Notes: a model not told the origin generated them from the letters alone. Counted from the stretch's first letter, positions 21,901 through 35,787 are shown. The stretch: 64,000 nucleotides of DNA from Nissolia schottii (GCA_003254905.1 QANU01040708.1:558001-622000), one strand, 5' to 3'. Translations and numbers: made by a program.

Positions 21901-24900
21901 CTGATCAAATGATCGCCTGGAAGACTTAATGTATCTATACTCATCTAGGTGCCGCTCATGTAGACCAGGGAAAGATACTTTTTCCTTGACAGAATATTTC
22001 ACTATATTTAAATCTTTTGTACCCATGACTCAAACTTTGCAATGTTGTCTTTTTGGTAACATCTGAATCTTTCTTTTTATTCCTTACAAAGTTTCAAATG
22101 CTTAATCATTATGCCAATGTGTTGTGTTGGGTGTTTATGCATTCATAGGCAATGTTGTCAAACTTGAGAATTTAAGTAAACTGATGAAGCCTCAACAAAC
22201 TCAAATCATAACCTCAATACGTAAAAAATATGTTATAAGCAATATAATTAGGAACTAAACATGATTAAATGTTGTATTTATAATTGACATTGAATGATGT
22301 TTACTTTAAAATAAAATAAATGAAAGAAATATCATAAAACATACTTTAATGCATGACACTTAGTTGTTATGTCATACTTTAGTTTGTACACACATTACTT
22401 TATAGTTTGATAAAACATAGCTCAATTATGATTAATATATAAAATTAACTTCATAAACTCAATAGACATTTTTCTAACATAAACAAAGTCAGCTAAGTAT
22501 CTAACAAAGTTGTCAAATTTTTGCATTTTGAGGTAAACTCGGAAACTCATCGGTAGATTTTAACTCGTAAACTCGCTAGTAAAATCGAGAGTTTAGTTAA
22601 ACTCGTACGAGTTTATCAAAAGAGAGATTACATGAGTGTTAACCTGTTTTATGTAGTAGAATCGTGAACTCTCTGAGAGTTTAACAACCATGTTCATATG
22701 CATGTATGCTTGTGCATTCTTAAACGCTAGGTGTTCTGGAATTGTTGACTATGTTTGTTATCATGGTGCCATTATGCAGCTCTTCTAAACAATGTGCAAA
22801 CTGCGGCCACAGTACTGTTAGACATTTCTGTTGGTGGAACAAAGTAAGAGTTGCAGTTTGTTGGTCTTCTTGCCTTCATCATATTATAGAGAACAGAGAG
22901 AGAAACCAAGTCCTTGTTATTTGTAGAAATTGTTTTAGCTGATAAGCTGACATGCTCTTTACTGTTCATGTTTAATCTTGATTAGTATGTTGCCACACCA
23001 ATTCAATCATATGGATATAGCGATTCTGGAAGAAGGGCTATGATATTGCTCAAACACAAAATTTTGAAGAACATAGTTCTAAGGCGCACTAAAATAGGGA
23101 GGGCTGCTGATCTTGCACTTCCACCTAGAATTGTAAGTTCTTGTTTCTCACGTGGCTGTGTGCAATTATGAATATGGAAAGCCTACATATTTATTACTGC
23201 TACATGTCTCCTTGCAGGTTTCATTGAGGAAGGACAGCCTGGATATAAAAGAGCAGGACTATTATGAATCATTATACAATGAAAGTCAGGCACAGTTTAA
23301 TACGTATGTCACATTCATTATCTTATAGTAAAATATGGTACAGCTGTTTAGTCTCTGGAAAAAAGTGAAATTCTTTTCACTAGAATGAAATTATATTTAG
23401 TGGTTGGGATCTTGGGGATGAATTCCTGCATCAAATCACCAAGTTATTTAGAGAGCAGTTACTTGTCCTGAACGGTTCCTTTTGTTAACTCGGGTGGAGG
23501 TTAGTCTGGTAGGTCAAAAGAAGCTAGAAAACTCTGTAAGAAACTTTCCTAACACCTGATTAGCTGGGTCTGGCTTACCTTTCCTCGACTACAAAGGATG
23601 AGTTGCCGAACTGGTTTAAATGCATCCATAGAAGTTTGATAACAGCCTACAGGTGTAGTTTAATATAAAAATTTATGGTAATTTGAATTCCCCTTTTCTC
23701 ACTTCTCAATTGGAGTGAAGAGGGATGAGAAGAAAGAAGTGAAGGAAAAAGGATGTGTAATAAAGATAGGTTAAATGCCTTTTGGATTTCTTTCAAGCTT
23801 TTATATTTACTTTTTCTTTTCTTTTGTAGATAAAAAATGGATTTCCAATGTTGTCTGGGCCTACCATTTTACTTATCCTTTTTGGAAAAAGCTCCTCTAA
23901 ACTGAGATTCTTTCTAAATTGGGAAAGTGAGTAGTTATCCACCTCTAGATCAGTTGGTGGGGCCCTCGCAAAATGCACTTTATTGATCTAAGGATGGATA
24001 AACCTTTACTTTATTACTTTAGGGGGAAACTCAATTTAGAGGAGCATAATCCTTACTTTTTAATATGAATATGAATGGACTTGGAAGAAAGTGACGGGTA
24101 AATGTATATGCATAATTTTTCTTGCTCTTTTTCCTTTTATTTTTTCCCATCCTATTCTTACCATTTATATGATAATGTGAAAACATTTCTTCTATTTTGA
24201 TTTAGCCATGCTCAATTTCAATGGTTGTGTTCAAATATTTTACTTTCTCCTTTACAGATATGTTGAAGAAAATACTCTGATGAATAATTATGCTCATATA
24301 TTTGACCTCCTCACACGGCTTCGTCAGGTGAATGATTTTTCTAATGGAAAAAAACAGGAAATTCAATACTTCTGCTCCTTGTGATTGATGCTTTTTCCAC
24401 ATTTAGATGTTATAAATGTTCATCAAGAATGATCTGCTGTAAATCACAGACAAATCACAGACAAGGCATGATGGAAATATTGGCCATGCATAATAATGGG
24501 CATCTGAAGTTCTTGAACTTCGAATTGTTTGATCATGTTTCTAACTTTTTTGGTGCGATATTTCATTTTGAATCTAACAAGGTTGTGGAATTGCTTTTGT
24601 CATAAAGCTTAAAGAATATGAAACCATCTCAACCAGCTTTAATTTAAAAAAAAAACTCCTTTAGAGCAAACTCTTACATTAGAACTGTTAGTAAGTGTAT
24701 GGGGACATGTCAAAAAAAACAACGATAAATTTAAAAGATAGTGTAGGATAGGAATTCCTTATTTTCATTTCAAAACTGAGTAACTTGGTTGAAATATGAA
24801 TATTTTCTATTTATTTCAATCCTCATTTCATGTGGAAATTGGGACGTCAGTTTCCCTTATCTCATTTATTTATTTTAATTCAGATTTATATGTAATCTTC

Positions 24901-25783
24901 TTATGCCTCTGGCTTAAATATAAAGTCTATTTATCATCCTATATACATGCTGTTCATATTTATTCCTCTTCTATATCTCAGCCCATGCGTCTCATGCATC
25001 TCTGACAAACATACAGGCTGTTGATCATCCATATCTTGTGGTATATTCTCAAACTGCTGCATTAAGAGGTGGGAACTTGGCTAGCAATGGTAATGTTGAA
25101 CAAGTATGTGGTCTGTGTCATGAGCCAGTAGAAGATCCTGTGGTAAGTTCGCCTTTTCTTTTTTCTAAATAAACTTTTTTATTATATTTATTAAATAATT
25201 ACATTTTCCACTTTTTCTGTCTTTTCTTTTAAGTTCCTTTTCCTTATTGTTTCAGGTTACCTCTTGTGAGCATATATTTTGCAAGTCATGCTTGATAGAC
25301 TTCTCTGCTTCATTGGGACAAGCATCATGCCCCACATGCTCTAAATTACTTACAGTTGATTTGACTTCCAACAAGGATGCTGGGCTTCTGGTTAATAAAA
25401 CAACAATTAAGGGTTTCAGATCCTCCAGCATTTTAAATAGAATTCGGCTTGAGAACTTTCAGACAAGCACTAAAATTGAGGCATTGGTATGTATCTTTAA
25501 GTACTCCCTCCGTCCACTTTTTGTTGTCATTTTTAACAAAAACACAGTTTAAGAAATCATTTAATTGATACTAAGATAGAGAAAACATGGAGTGTGTAGA
25601 TAAAATTAACATTGAATAGTCAGTGTTATAGTAATTAAGTGTTATTAGGAATATGAGAGATAACAAGGGTAAACTTGTAAAAAATATATTTAATGTTTCC
25701 TTAATCTACTCAAATGACAACTAATCTTGGGGAAATTTTTGTTTAAGAAATGACAACAAAAAATAGACGGAGGGAGTAGTTGA

Positions 25784-25816
<33 letters not shown>

Positions 25817-27232
25817 TGGCTTCTTCATGTCTGGCAATTATGAGCAGTTCAGATATCATTTAGTTTGCTTTTACCAATGTAAATACAATTGATGAATGGT
25901 TGTAGAGAGAAGAAATCAGATTTATGGTTGAAAGGGATGGTTCTGCCAAAGGGATTGTTTTTAGCCAATTCACATCATTCTTGGATCTCATAAATTACTC
26001 CCTGCACAAGGTATATTCACTTGTCAATTTCAATTTTCTGAATGCATGTCAAATGCATCAAAATGATAACATGGTGAGCTGATTACAGTCAGGTGTATCT
26101 TGCGTTCAATTGAATGGAAGCATGACATTGCCTGCTCGGGATGCTGCCATTAAGAGATTTACTGATGATCCAGACTGCAAAATTTTTCTTATGAGCTTGA
26201 AGGCTGGAGGTGTTGCTCTCAATTTGACAGTAGCGTCACATGTGAGCAATCTCCTTTTGCATGTTTGTGTCTTCCTTTCTGTATTCTGCTGTGTTAAATC
26301 TTAAGTTCATTTTTAAAGTTTTTGAAAATATGTTTTACATCTTGCTTCGGTGTCTGTGTCTGTTTCGTTAAACAGTTCTTATGTTCTAAAATTTAGTGTA
26401 TGTTAAATTTGGTTTAGCTCAGATTTCTAAGGAGAAATTGTCTTGCAATCCAAACCTATGCCCTCTTTTGTTTATCATTTTTTAGGATTTGTACTTAGTA
26501 CTCATGTTGCGCTGCATTTTATTGTGTTGGCCACATGTATCCATGATGGGGGTGTTGAATATGTTGTCACTTGTGTTCTTTGAACTGTTGTTCCCATCAA
26601 CCTAGACATCTAGCCAATGGAACTATTTAAAGCCTTTTTTGGTCACATTATTTAAAACCTTTTATTTGATGTTGGCTTTGGCTGTGAAAGTAATCAAGTA
26701 TAGAAATTCGTTTATGTCCAATTCCTTTTCCTTTGTCATTGTTTAGCCTAGGTTTGTTACTTTGTTAACATGTAGCTTCGTTTTTGGGCAAGTTCAGGTT
26801 TTCCTGATGGACCCTTGGTGGAATCCTGCTGTTGAGCGTCAGGCTCAAGACAGAATTCACCGGATAGGGCAATACAAACCAATCAGGTGCTGCTTCTTGA
26901 ACTAACACTCTTTAAGTATAAAAAAATAAACGGGGTATAAAAATAACACCCTTTTATAGTGAAATTCTGACAATATCTTCATGCACAGAATTGTGAGATT
27001 TGTTATTGAGAACACGATCGAGGAGAGGATTTTGAAGCTGCAAGAGAAGAAGGAATTAGTGTTTGAAGGGTAAGTTTAATGTGTGAACATGATTGAAAGG
27101 TGCTGCATGATTTGACATAACGTGTAGTGACATTTGCTCTCTTGTCTCTCCTTTTATAGGACTATAGGGGGCTCTTCTGAGGCTCTGGGGAAACTGACGG
27201 AGGCTGACTTGAAATTTCTCTTCGTTACCTAA
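18935..27232 (+). CDS. RAD16: RAD16-type SNF2 helicase with RING finger (16 exons)
   Basis: SNF2-family ATPase with an embedded RING, like yeast Rad16/S. pombe Rhp16 and Arabidopsis At1g05120, which act with Rad7 in global-genome nucleotide excision repair. Exons by GT-AG signals and frame: 18935-18980, 19369-19494, 19797-20929, 21374-21496, 21645-21718, 22780-22843, 22986-23132, 23218-23303, 24258-24327, 25017-25142, 25256-25486, 25906-26010, 26089-26241, 26798-26886, 26989-27069, 27160-27232. They sum to 908 codons plus stop with all phases matching. Landmarks: acidic and basic N-terminus; Walker A DEMGMGKT (~222-229); DEAH (~434-437, split by intron 3); ALSGTPLQN; Cys/His pairs (CPYCG, CKDCDC, CANCGH) that may bind zinc; C3HC4 RING (~655-693, CGLC...CPTC); helicase C motif [11 protein letters not shown] (~843-853). 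No damage seen, so the gene looks functional. A separate 5' UTR begins near 18770. Confidence 0.93.
22150..22692. mobile_element. hAT-like non-autonomous element in RAD16 intron 5
   Basis: The ends are inverted: CAATGTTGTCAAACT at the left and AGTTTAACAACCATG at the right (reverse complement CATGGTTGTTAAACT, three mismatches). The flanks TTCATAGG (22142-22149) and TTCATATG (22693-22700) agree at 7 of 8 bases and read as an 8 bp target duplication, typical of hAT elements. The interior is AT-rich and noncoding, with ACTCG/CGAGT words clustered near the right end. It sits wholly inside the intron between exons 5 and 6. Confidence 0.6.
25502..25778. mobile_element. Stowaway-like MITE in RAD16 intron 11
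   Basis: Begins TACTCCCTCCGTCC and ends GACGGAGGGAGTA, the well-known plant Tc1/mariner (Stowaway-type) termini, flanked by or including the TA target. The inverted arms extend inward (TTGTTGTCATTT versus AAATGACAACAA). It is 277 bp long, noncoding and fully inside the intron between exons 11 and 12. It is followed at once by a (GT)n(AT)n microsatellite at about 25784-25816. Confidence 0.85.
25784..25816. repeat. (GT)n(AT)n compound microsatellite
   Basis: TGTGTGTGTGTG followed by a TATATATATATATA run, inside RAD16 intron 11 and just right of the MITE. Confidence 0.8.
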
Positions 27233-27299
27233 GCAATCCTGTTATTTTGACAGGAAAATCTGTTGCTGCTTCCTGATAAATATATACTATTGTTTTGAT

Positions 27300-30070
27300 G
27301 ATATCGTGTAAGTTTCATTTAGCTTTCCAATATCTACGCCCAGTAATTTGCATTAGTTATAAATAGGGTGTATAACCCACTTATTGCGCAAGAAACATGC
27401 TAAGATGCTGCTTTTTGTCGGTGGGATTTTGATGTCTAGGAGGGTTTTCTAATTCAATCTACCCATCGTATTGGGCGTCAAATGTAATTTATGAGATATA
27501 AGTTAGTACATGTAAGATTGAAAGAAACCATATAGACTTTTTCGTTTGTTGCACCAAAGAAAGAAGAATACAAACCATACAGTTATGTTGGAGTCTTGCA
27601 TCTTCGTCGCATGTTACAAGTAGTACCTTGCAGTTTGTGAATGTGTTTGTGTGTGTTTCTGCAGCTGTACTATGTCGTAATGTAGGCAAGCCTTTCGCAC
27701 ATATTTCCCTCCAGGCCTTTTCAAGAGAGTTGTATTAGGGAAAAAAAGAAAAAAACAGAAAAGATGTTTATTCTAAAGCTAATGATCTCACTTCATATGA
27801 AGAAAAGCGTGATCTCATTTTAGACTACTTTTTTAAACAAAGATTATGTAAAGTGAAATTTCTTACGTCATTTTATTAATTTAATGGTGAGATTTTTTAT
27901 TTTATTTTTTAAAATGATGAATCTCATTTAAAGGGATCCTTGTCTAAAAAAGTATTCAGAAAATTACATTACCTGTCCTAAAATTGATGCACTTAATGAA
28001 AAATGTTTTATATAATTATTTAACTAGTTTAATTATGTTATACATATAATATATATGATAATGATAAATACTTTTATTAACAGTTTAATTTTTAATACAT
28101 AATAATGTTAAAAAAATTTACATGGTTAATTTATCAATTTATATGTGTTTCTACTTTGATAAAAATAATTTTCTTTCGAAGTAGGGATTAGGGAGGACAA
28201 GGAATCAACCACTGCAATTAATGTTGTCTACTTTTATTTTATTTGTTTTGACATGTTACCTATTTTTAAATTTAATAAAGATCTATGGAGGATAAATATT
28301 TCATTTTTGCTCATGTAGGCGAATCGTATGGATATTAATATTAGTATCAAATGCCGTTGCCTTAAACATTTTACTTGCAACTAATTTTTTCAACCAAATG
28401 ATAAGATTTACTTATTTATTAATTTTTTTTTATCTATTATCTAGGAGAAATTATCTTATTTATTCATATTCGAATTTTACAAAATAACTATTTTGGTGTC
28501 CAATTTTTTATTCTCATTTTACTCTTTTATAACTTTTATTTAGTAACTACCTTTTATAATTATTTTATCACATTTCTGTATAATTTTTTCACCCAAAGTT
28601 TCTCTTAAACTATTTTATTCTACTTTCTAAAATTATTTTAAATTAATAAATCATCTTAATAGTAACGTAAGTGTTTGTTAAGCAACTAGTGTAAGAACAT
28701 TTTGTTTAGTTTTCTCAAATCGAAAGATTATAACTAAAAATATTATAAATATTCGATTTTATATGTATAAGATTATCGTATTTACGTATAGCACTATATT
28801 GTGTTCAACACTGATATCTATATCGATGTAACATAGGTAGAGATGAATTTGGCCAATCAACTCAAAATTTTAGAAGAGTCAATTAGAGAGTTACACTGTA
28901 AAACAACTAAATGGTTCCGTATCTAGTGTTCTCCTTTAATTATAGAATTTTAAATGTGCACCCATGGTTGACTGGTTGGTGTAGATTAATAGGTATTTTC
29001 TTTTAAATAATGTGTGAACAAAATATGCATATCCTTTAGGGAAAAGACCAAGATATGGTTGAACCCTAGATGAGAGCTCTACAAGCCTCCTCTCTCACCG
29101 CTCTTTCTTTCCTCTGTTTCTTTCTTGCTGAGCTGCCCCTTACACCACCGTTAGCCCGTTGCTCTCTAGCACCACGCCCTCCGTACTACCGCCCACAATG
29201 TCATCGGCCCCCGAACGTCACCACTGCTTACCCCTCCTTCGTTGCAACCGTTATTATTGTGATAGTGCAGAAACAAAAGTGTGTGTGCGTATGAGAATTA
29301 AATTTGGGAGTTAACTAATAAAAATGTGTCCCCGAAATCAATCAACTTCCAGCAACAACAAAGGCATTTACTTTATCACATATTTGTTGGTTTCAATCGT
29401 TAATAATTGCATACTACGATTTCAGATATGGCTTTTGGTGATTTTTTATTTCCTTTTAGTGACCGTGTCACACAGGCATGGAACAATAGCAAGCTAAACA
29501 TTGTTATTGTATGGAATGGCATTGAAAGGTGGATGAAATGATTAGTGTATTGCTGATGAAGTTTTCATTTTTTCAAGTGATTATTAAAAATGAGCACAGG
29601 TGGATAGGGAGGGCAGTGGGAGGAGACAGTGAGGGGCGAGGGTGGCGCTTCCAAGAGGCAAGGTCAGCGCTTCCGCTAGATTGAGGTGGTGCCGCCGGGA
29701 GGCAGGTAGCACTGCCATAAGGTGGGGACGACGGTGCCCGGTGAGATAGTGGCAAGATCGAAAAATAAATATTGAGGGTAAAGTGAGAAACATCAAATAA
29801 AAATTATATAATAACTAACCACTCCTCAATGATTAGAAACAGGAAGGTGCAACAGCACCACTAAACACAATAATCAAGCTCTTTCTTTTATAACCATTAG
29901 ATCAAATTTGCAGCAAATTGAATGGTGCAAAGATGCAGCTCACTCTATGGAAAAAAATTGCAAATATGCATTTTTTTTAAATGTGTTAAGAATAATTTAG
30001 TATCTTAAATTTATCTTTAATTAATTTATTCTTAATTTAATTTGATTATTATCATTATTATTTTATTCTC
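27300..30070. other. Intergenic spacer between RAD16 and BAP31-like genes
   Basis: No gene is recognised. Most is AT-rich, but two GC-rich patches stand out at about 29070-29230 (C-rich on plus) and 29590-29760 (G-rich on plus). Their open frames are Pro/Leu/Ser-rich and low in complexity. They could be two arms of an eroded element or captured coding DNA; I could not match them to a family. Confidence 0.4.
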
Positions 30071-30078
30071 TGCTCACT

Positions 30079-30086
30079 TATAAATA
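30079..30086 (+). promoter_or_regulatory. TATA box of BAP31-like gene
   Basis: TATAAATA lies 176 bp upstream of the ATG at 30255, predicting a leader of ~145 bases that includes GAACC repeats (~30199-30218) and a GAA run just before the ATG. Confidence 0.6.
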
Positions 30087-30254
30087 AGTTTTGACTCCAA
30101 CCCAAACACAGCATTCAGAAAGGTAAGAAACCAATAAAAGAAAAATCAAGATTAGAAAGGTACGAAACCGAAGACAGTCGGCGTCTTCTTCATTGGAACC
30201 GAACCGAACCGAACCGACGCCCATTTCCCTTCACTTCACAAGAAGAAGAAGAAG

Positions 30255-32944
30255 ATGTTGCAGCTACTCTACACTGCGATCATGGGCCAGATGCTTCTGA
30301 TCCTGACCCTCCTTTTCAAAACCCCACTCAGGAAGCTTGTCATCGTTTCGCTCGATCGCCTTAAGAGGGGTCGCGGCCCAATAGTCGTCACCACCGTGGG
30401 TGCCACGTTGGTGGTGGTGCTCGCCTCCTCCATCTACAGCATCGCCAAGATCCAGAGCCGCACCGAAGAGGCCGGCTTGTTAAACCCTACCGATCAGGTC
30501 CTCATGTCCAAGCACCTTCTCGAAGCTTCTCTCATGGGTAAACCAATCTCTCTCTATTTTCCTTCCCTTACAACCTTTTCTGATTGCAAAATTGCATACT
30601 TTTTATTTTGATCTTGAAACTAGGCTCCCCTAGGGGTGTCTTAACTAATTCTATTTTATTTTATTTTATTTTTTTAGCTGGTTGTTCAAAAAAGAAAATA
30701 AGAATTCCCTCCTAGGAATATTCAGTAATTACCAGAAGGTGTGAAATCTTCGTTATGATTTGATTTGAGGATGAAGTAATTGTGAGCACTGTGGTAACTT
30801 TCATTATACTGATGTTAATGTTATAAATGAAGAAAGTGCTATATGTGATACCAGTGGCAGACTAGTTGAGAAAGGTGGTGTTTTTTTTTACTTCAATGCT
30901 ATTATTCGACTGACTTGCATAATAGACGCCGCACATGGGTTTTATTCGCTTCCTTGCTATCTGATTTAACTATAAATTTTAACGTCAAACGGTTCGATAT
31001 TGGGCAGATTGTTGCATTCTTTCATGTAAATGGGTTTTTGTCTTGGCTTTGGATGGTTAAGGATGTCTTAGGTGGACGGGTGTGAACATGGGACCTCCCA
31101 CTTATGAGTTGTAGTTGTTGCCACTGAAATGCTCAGCTGCATTCCCTATGTAATTGACTGCTTGAAAATTTAAGAGTAGTTGTGGCCTTTGTTTCCTTGG
31201 TAATTGGCCTATTCGGCTTTTCCATTATTATCTTTCATGATCACACATTGGATGCTTTATGGTTGTGCATAGGCACCTTATAAATGTATCGGAGTGTTGA
31301 TTATTTAAATTTTGAGATGTTAAGAAGTAGAAACAATGATGGGTTGTTGAATATCGCTTCTACGTTGCTGGCATAGATGTTGATTTGATAGCTCACAAGC
31401 TTTTTTATTACTAAGTTTTGAAATTTCATGACATGATTGCCGGTGACTGATAATCTGTAGCTTTGTGATATAAGCACTTTTGCTCTCTGTGATAGGAGTG
31501 AGTGTCAAATTTCTTTCGTGGAAGTCATGGTATTGATTTCTCCACGCAAGATTATTTCATGATGTCCATGAGGTTGAGTGGTATTGTTTTGTTTCCGCGG
31601 TATTCAAACTTGATTGGTTTTTCTGTTACAAACTGTTCGCAAAATGTTGCATTGTTTAAACAATTTACTCTTCTCAATAAGTTCTATGGATTGGTCAATC
31701 TTCCAGTTTGCTTGTATGGACAATGCTAATTGATTGACGTTTGTTTTTTTCAGTTGGTGCTTTTACAGGGTATTTTATATTGAACTCCCACTGGTTGCTT
31801 TAGAGGGCGTGGAAGGCTGTTATATAATTCTTTTATTTCATTGTGTTTTCTTCTTTCTTTTTCTTCTTTCACATTGCATGTTTTTTAGCCGATAGTTTGG
31901 ATTTCCTCTTCCTTGAGGTTTCTGGTTGCAATATTCTGTTAGATACTAGCCTATTGTTAGTTAAAGAAATCCAGGAACAGCCCAATTGTATCATAGGAAA
32001 AAAATACAGAGGACTGTGGGAGTGCAAGTCAGGGGCGGCTGCAAGGAAATTAAATGGACCCCACTTCATGTAAATAACTGTTGAGGTGTATTGGTGTGAG
32101 TGGGAGAGCAGGGGAATGTGCGAGACTCTCGTGGGTATTTGCATGTGTGTGTGTGAATGAGAGAGGCTAGAATTGGGACTGGACTCTTGGGAGAGAGAGA
32201 CAGACAGACTGAGCTTCTCTAATGCTCAGAATTGCCCTTCTCATTTTCTTGCTTGTTTTGTGTTTTTTTTCTTCTTTCTCAAATGATCCACACTGGTTCA
32301 TCTTGACGGTGTTAATAATACATACAGGTTGTTTTTTTTTTTTTTTTCCATTTTCTGGTCCCTATTTATGGTTTCTTTCATATTCTCATTTATGTAGGTG
32401 TTTTCTGTTTTTCTTCTCTCTCTCTTTCTCTCTCTGTGGGCTGTTTATTTGTTACTTTCAGCTGGCGTGTTGCTTTGCTATACTTTTGTCTTTTTTAATT
32501 TTAACCCATTTTTAGATACATCAGTTCTTTTGTTTGATTTTTCATGTATATTTGCGTGCAGGATTTGTGCTTTTCCTCTCTCTGATGATAGATAGATTGC
32601 ACCATTACATCAGAGAACTTCGCATACTCAGAAAGACCATGGAAGTTTTCAAGAAACAAAGCCGAAATGTTGATGACGGCAAAAACAGCAAGTTAGAGGA
32701 GCGCAAAGCATTGACCGAAGAAATTGCGACGTTGAAGTCCCAAATTAAGAAACTGGAATCTGAATGTGAGGCGAAAGGGAGTATTGCTAAGGATTTGGAG
32801 ACTGAAGTGGAGGCTCTTAAAAAGCAATCCGAGGGGTTCCTTATGGAATACGATCGCCTTGTAGAAGACAATCAGAATATTCGGAGTCAACTGGAGGCCA
32901 TTGATCAGAGCTCTGTGCTTCTTGAAGATAAAAAGAGTATGTGA
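30255..32944 (+). CDS. BAP31-like ER membrane protein (two exons)
   Basis: B-cell receptor-associated protein 31-like protein, an ER membrane protein thought to act in sorting and quality control of membrane proteins. Exons 30255-30537 and 32562-32944 join in phase (G|GA) to give 221 residues. Three hydrophobic segments occupy the first half (~1-20, ~43-62, ~95-112). A long charged coiled coil covers ~115-215 (ELRILRKTMEVFKKQ onward). The protein ends KKSM, a canonical KKxx dilysine ER-retrieval signal, as in animal BAP31. The 2.0 kb intron is large for a plant but has clean GT and CAG borders. No damage seen. Confidence 0.9.
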
Positions 32945-32959
32945 TGATCATCTTTTGCT

Positions 32960-33843
32960 TAAGTCTAATTGTGTTTGCTTAGGGAATGAGGTCACTGGTG
33001 TTTATATTATCCATTAAGCATATAAAGGGCATAAAGTTACTATGTGGATTGAGTGAACTTACTGTACTTATATTATTAATGTATAGGTAATTTGGCCATC
33101 TTTGCTGATAACGGTAAGTAGATTGCAAAGGAACAATTGCATGTGCCTTAGTTGGATTTTGAGATATTACAATCATAGATTCCATACATTTATGCATCAT
33201 TCAGTGAACTTGGAAAATCATGAGGGGTAGCATACTGGATGTGTGATCAATATTCAAATGAGTACATGCAATACAAAAGCTCTAGAAAAGCTCAACTCAG
33301 TTACCACTTTGAAACAAACAATACTCTGAAACAGCTCTACTCTACAACACCTTTGAAGCAACACCTCCAAAGCTAGCCACACTTTGATTTCAGCTGCGAC
33401 ACTCGGGAGCCACCATGCTTGATCACAAGATCAAATCACAGCATAACTCCACAACCCACGATAACACGAGAGAAAACTGAAGATGCACAAAATAATTAAA
33501 CATCAATCATGACTTGACCCAGCCTGGTCAAAAGCTTCTTTAACTAGCTTCAGGTTACAAAGCTTGACCCGGTGCACTTTTTCGGCCAGATTCAGCTCAT
33601 GCTTTGGGTTGATTTTTTCAGACTCCAAGTCATATGATTAATTATCTAAAATTTATTCTTTTCTTCGATAACTAATAATAAATTATAAGATATTATACTT
33701 TAACTAGTATATTTTAACATTATAATGTTATTTTATTTTAATATTTATTTAAACATGTTCTATAAAATATTATTTAATTGTTTTTTAAAAATAAATATCA
33801 CTTAATTTCGTTTCATGATTATAGAATTTTGTAACTTTATTAT
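32960..33843. other. BAP31-like 3' flank and spacer
   Basis: No gene recognised. The first ~250 bases are probably 3' untranslated region. About 33240-33640 is of higher complexity and may be an old element fragment (CTCTAGAAAAGCTCAACTCA, GCTTGACCCGGTGCAC), without definable ends. The satellite array starts at 33844. Confidence 0.4.
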
Positions 33844-35787
33844 ATAGCTTACAAAAAATACATAATTAAGAACGACAACCAATGTTTTTTGCGAAAAGGA
33901 CATGGATGTAACCTATGAAAGCACACAATTAATCTAAGAAACTATTTTTAGTAAAAAATAGAAGATTAAAAGCTATAAATATTGCAATTTACAAAAAAAA
34001 ATCATTTCTAAATGAAAATCCAAGACTATATAGCCTACAAAAAATGCATAATAACGAAAACAACATTTTTCGCGAAAATGACATGGACATAGCCTATGAA
34101 AGTAGGCAGTTAATCTCAAAAGTCATTTTTAGTGAAAAATAGAAGATTGAAAGCTACAAATATTGCACTTTACAAACAAAAATCATTTCTGAGTGAAAAT
34201 CCAAGATTATAGCCTACAAAAAATGCATAATAACGACAAACAACATTTTTCGCGAAAATGACATGGACATAGCCTATGAAAGTAGACAGTTAATCTCAAA
34301 AGTCATTTTTAGCGAAAAATAGAAGATTAAAAGTTACAAATATTTCAATTTACAGAAATCATTTTTGAGTGAAAATCCAAGGCCCTACAAAAAATGCATG
34401 ATAACGTCAAACTTTGTCCTTCGCGAAAAAAACATGGCTTTGACCTATGAAAGCAAACCATTTTTCTAAGGACTTGATTTTAGTGAAAAAATAGAAGGTT
34501 ATAAGCTATAGACATTGCAATTTACCAAAAATTATTTTTGAGTGAAAATCCACGACCCTACAAAAAATGCACAATAACAACAAACTTTGTCTTTCGTGAA
34601 AAAGATATGACTATGGCCTATGAAAGTAAACAATTAATCTATGGAGTTAATTTTAATGAAAACATAGAAGGTTAAAAGTTACGAATATTGCAATTTACTA
34701 AAAATCATTTTGAGTGAAAAACCAAGACTATAGCCTACAAAAATAGCATAATAACGACAAACTTTCTTTTTTGCAAAAAAGATATGGCTATAGCCTATGA
34801 AAGCAAACAATTAATCTAAGGAGTCGATTTTAGTGAAAAAATAAAAGGTAGTTACAAATATTGTAATTTACCAAAAATCATTTTTGAGTGAAAATTCAAA
34901 GCTATAATCTACAAAAAATACATAACAACGACAAATTTGTCTTTCACGAAAAAGACAGCTATTGTGGATGGAAGCAAACAGGAAATTTAAGGAGTTGATT
35001 TTAGGGAAAAAAATAGAAGGTTATAAGCTACAGATATTGGAAGTTAACAAAAATAATTTTTGAGAGAAAATCTAAGGCTATAGGCTACACAAAATGCATA
35101 ATAACAACAAACTTTGTTTTTTCTCAAAAAAAGGCATGGCTATAGCCAATGAAAGCAAACAATTAATCTAAGGAGTCAAATTTAATGAAAAAAATAAAAG
35201 GTTATATTGCAATTTACCAAAAATTATTTTTGACTAAAATTCCAAGGCCCTACAAAAAATGCATAATAACGTCAAACTTTGTCCTTCGCGAAAAAGACAT
35301 GGCTATGACCTATGAAAGCAAACAATTTTTCTAAGGAGTAGATTTTAGTGAAAAAAATAAAAGGTTATAAGTTATAGATATTGCAATTTACTAAAACTTA
35401 TTTTTAAGTGAAAATCCACGGCCCTACAAAAAATGCATAATAACAACAAACTTTGTCTTTCATGAAAAAAACATGACTATGGACTATGAAAGCAAACAAT
35501 TTATCTAAGGAGTCAAATTTACTGAAAAAAATAGAAGGTTATAATATGTAGATATTGCTATTTACCAAAAATCATTTTTGAATGAAAATCCACGGCCCTG
35601 TAAAAAATGCATAATAACGACAAAATTTGTTTTTCGTGAAAAAAACATGGTTATAGCCTATGAAATCCTTTAATCCAGGGAGTCGACTTAAGTGAAAAAT
35701 TAGAAGGTTAAATGCTCTAGATATTGCAATTTATCAAAAATAATTTTTGATAAAAACTCCAAGGCTTTAGCCTACGAAAAATGCATC

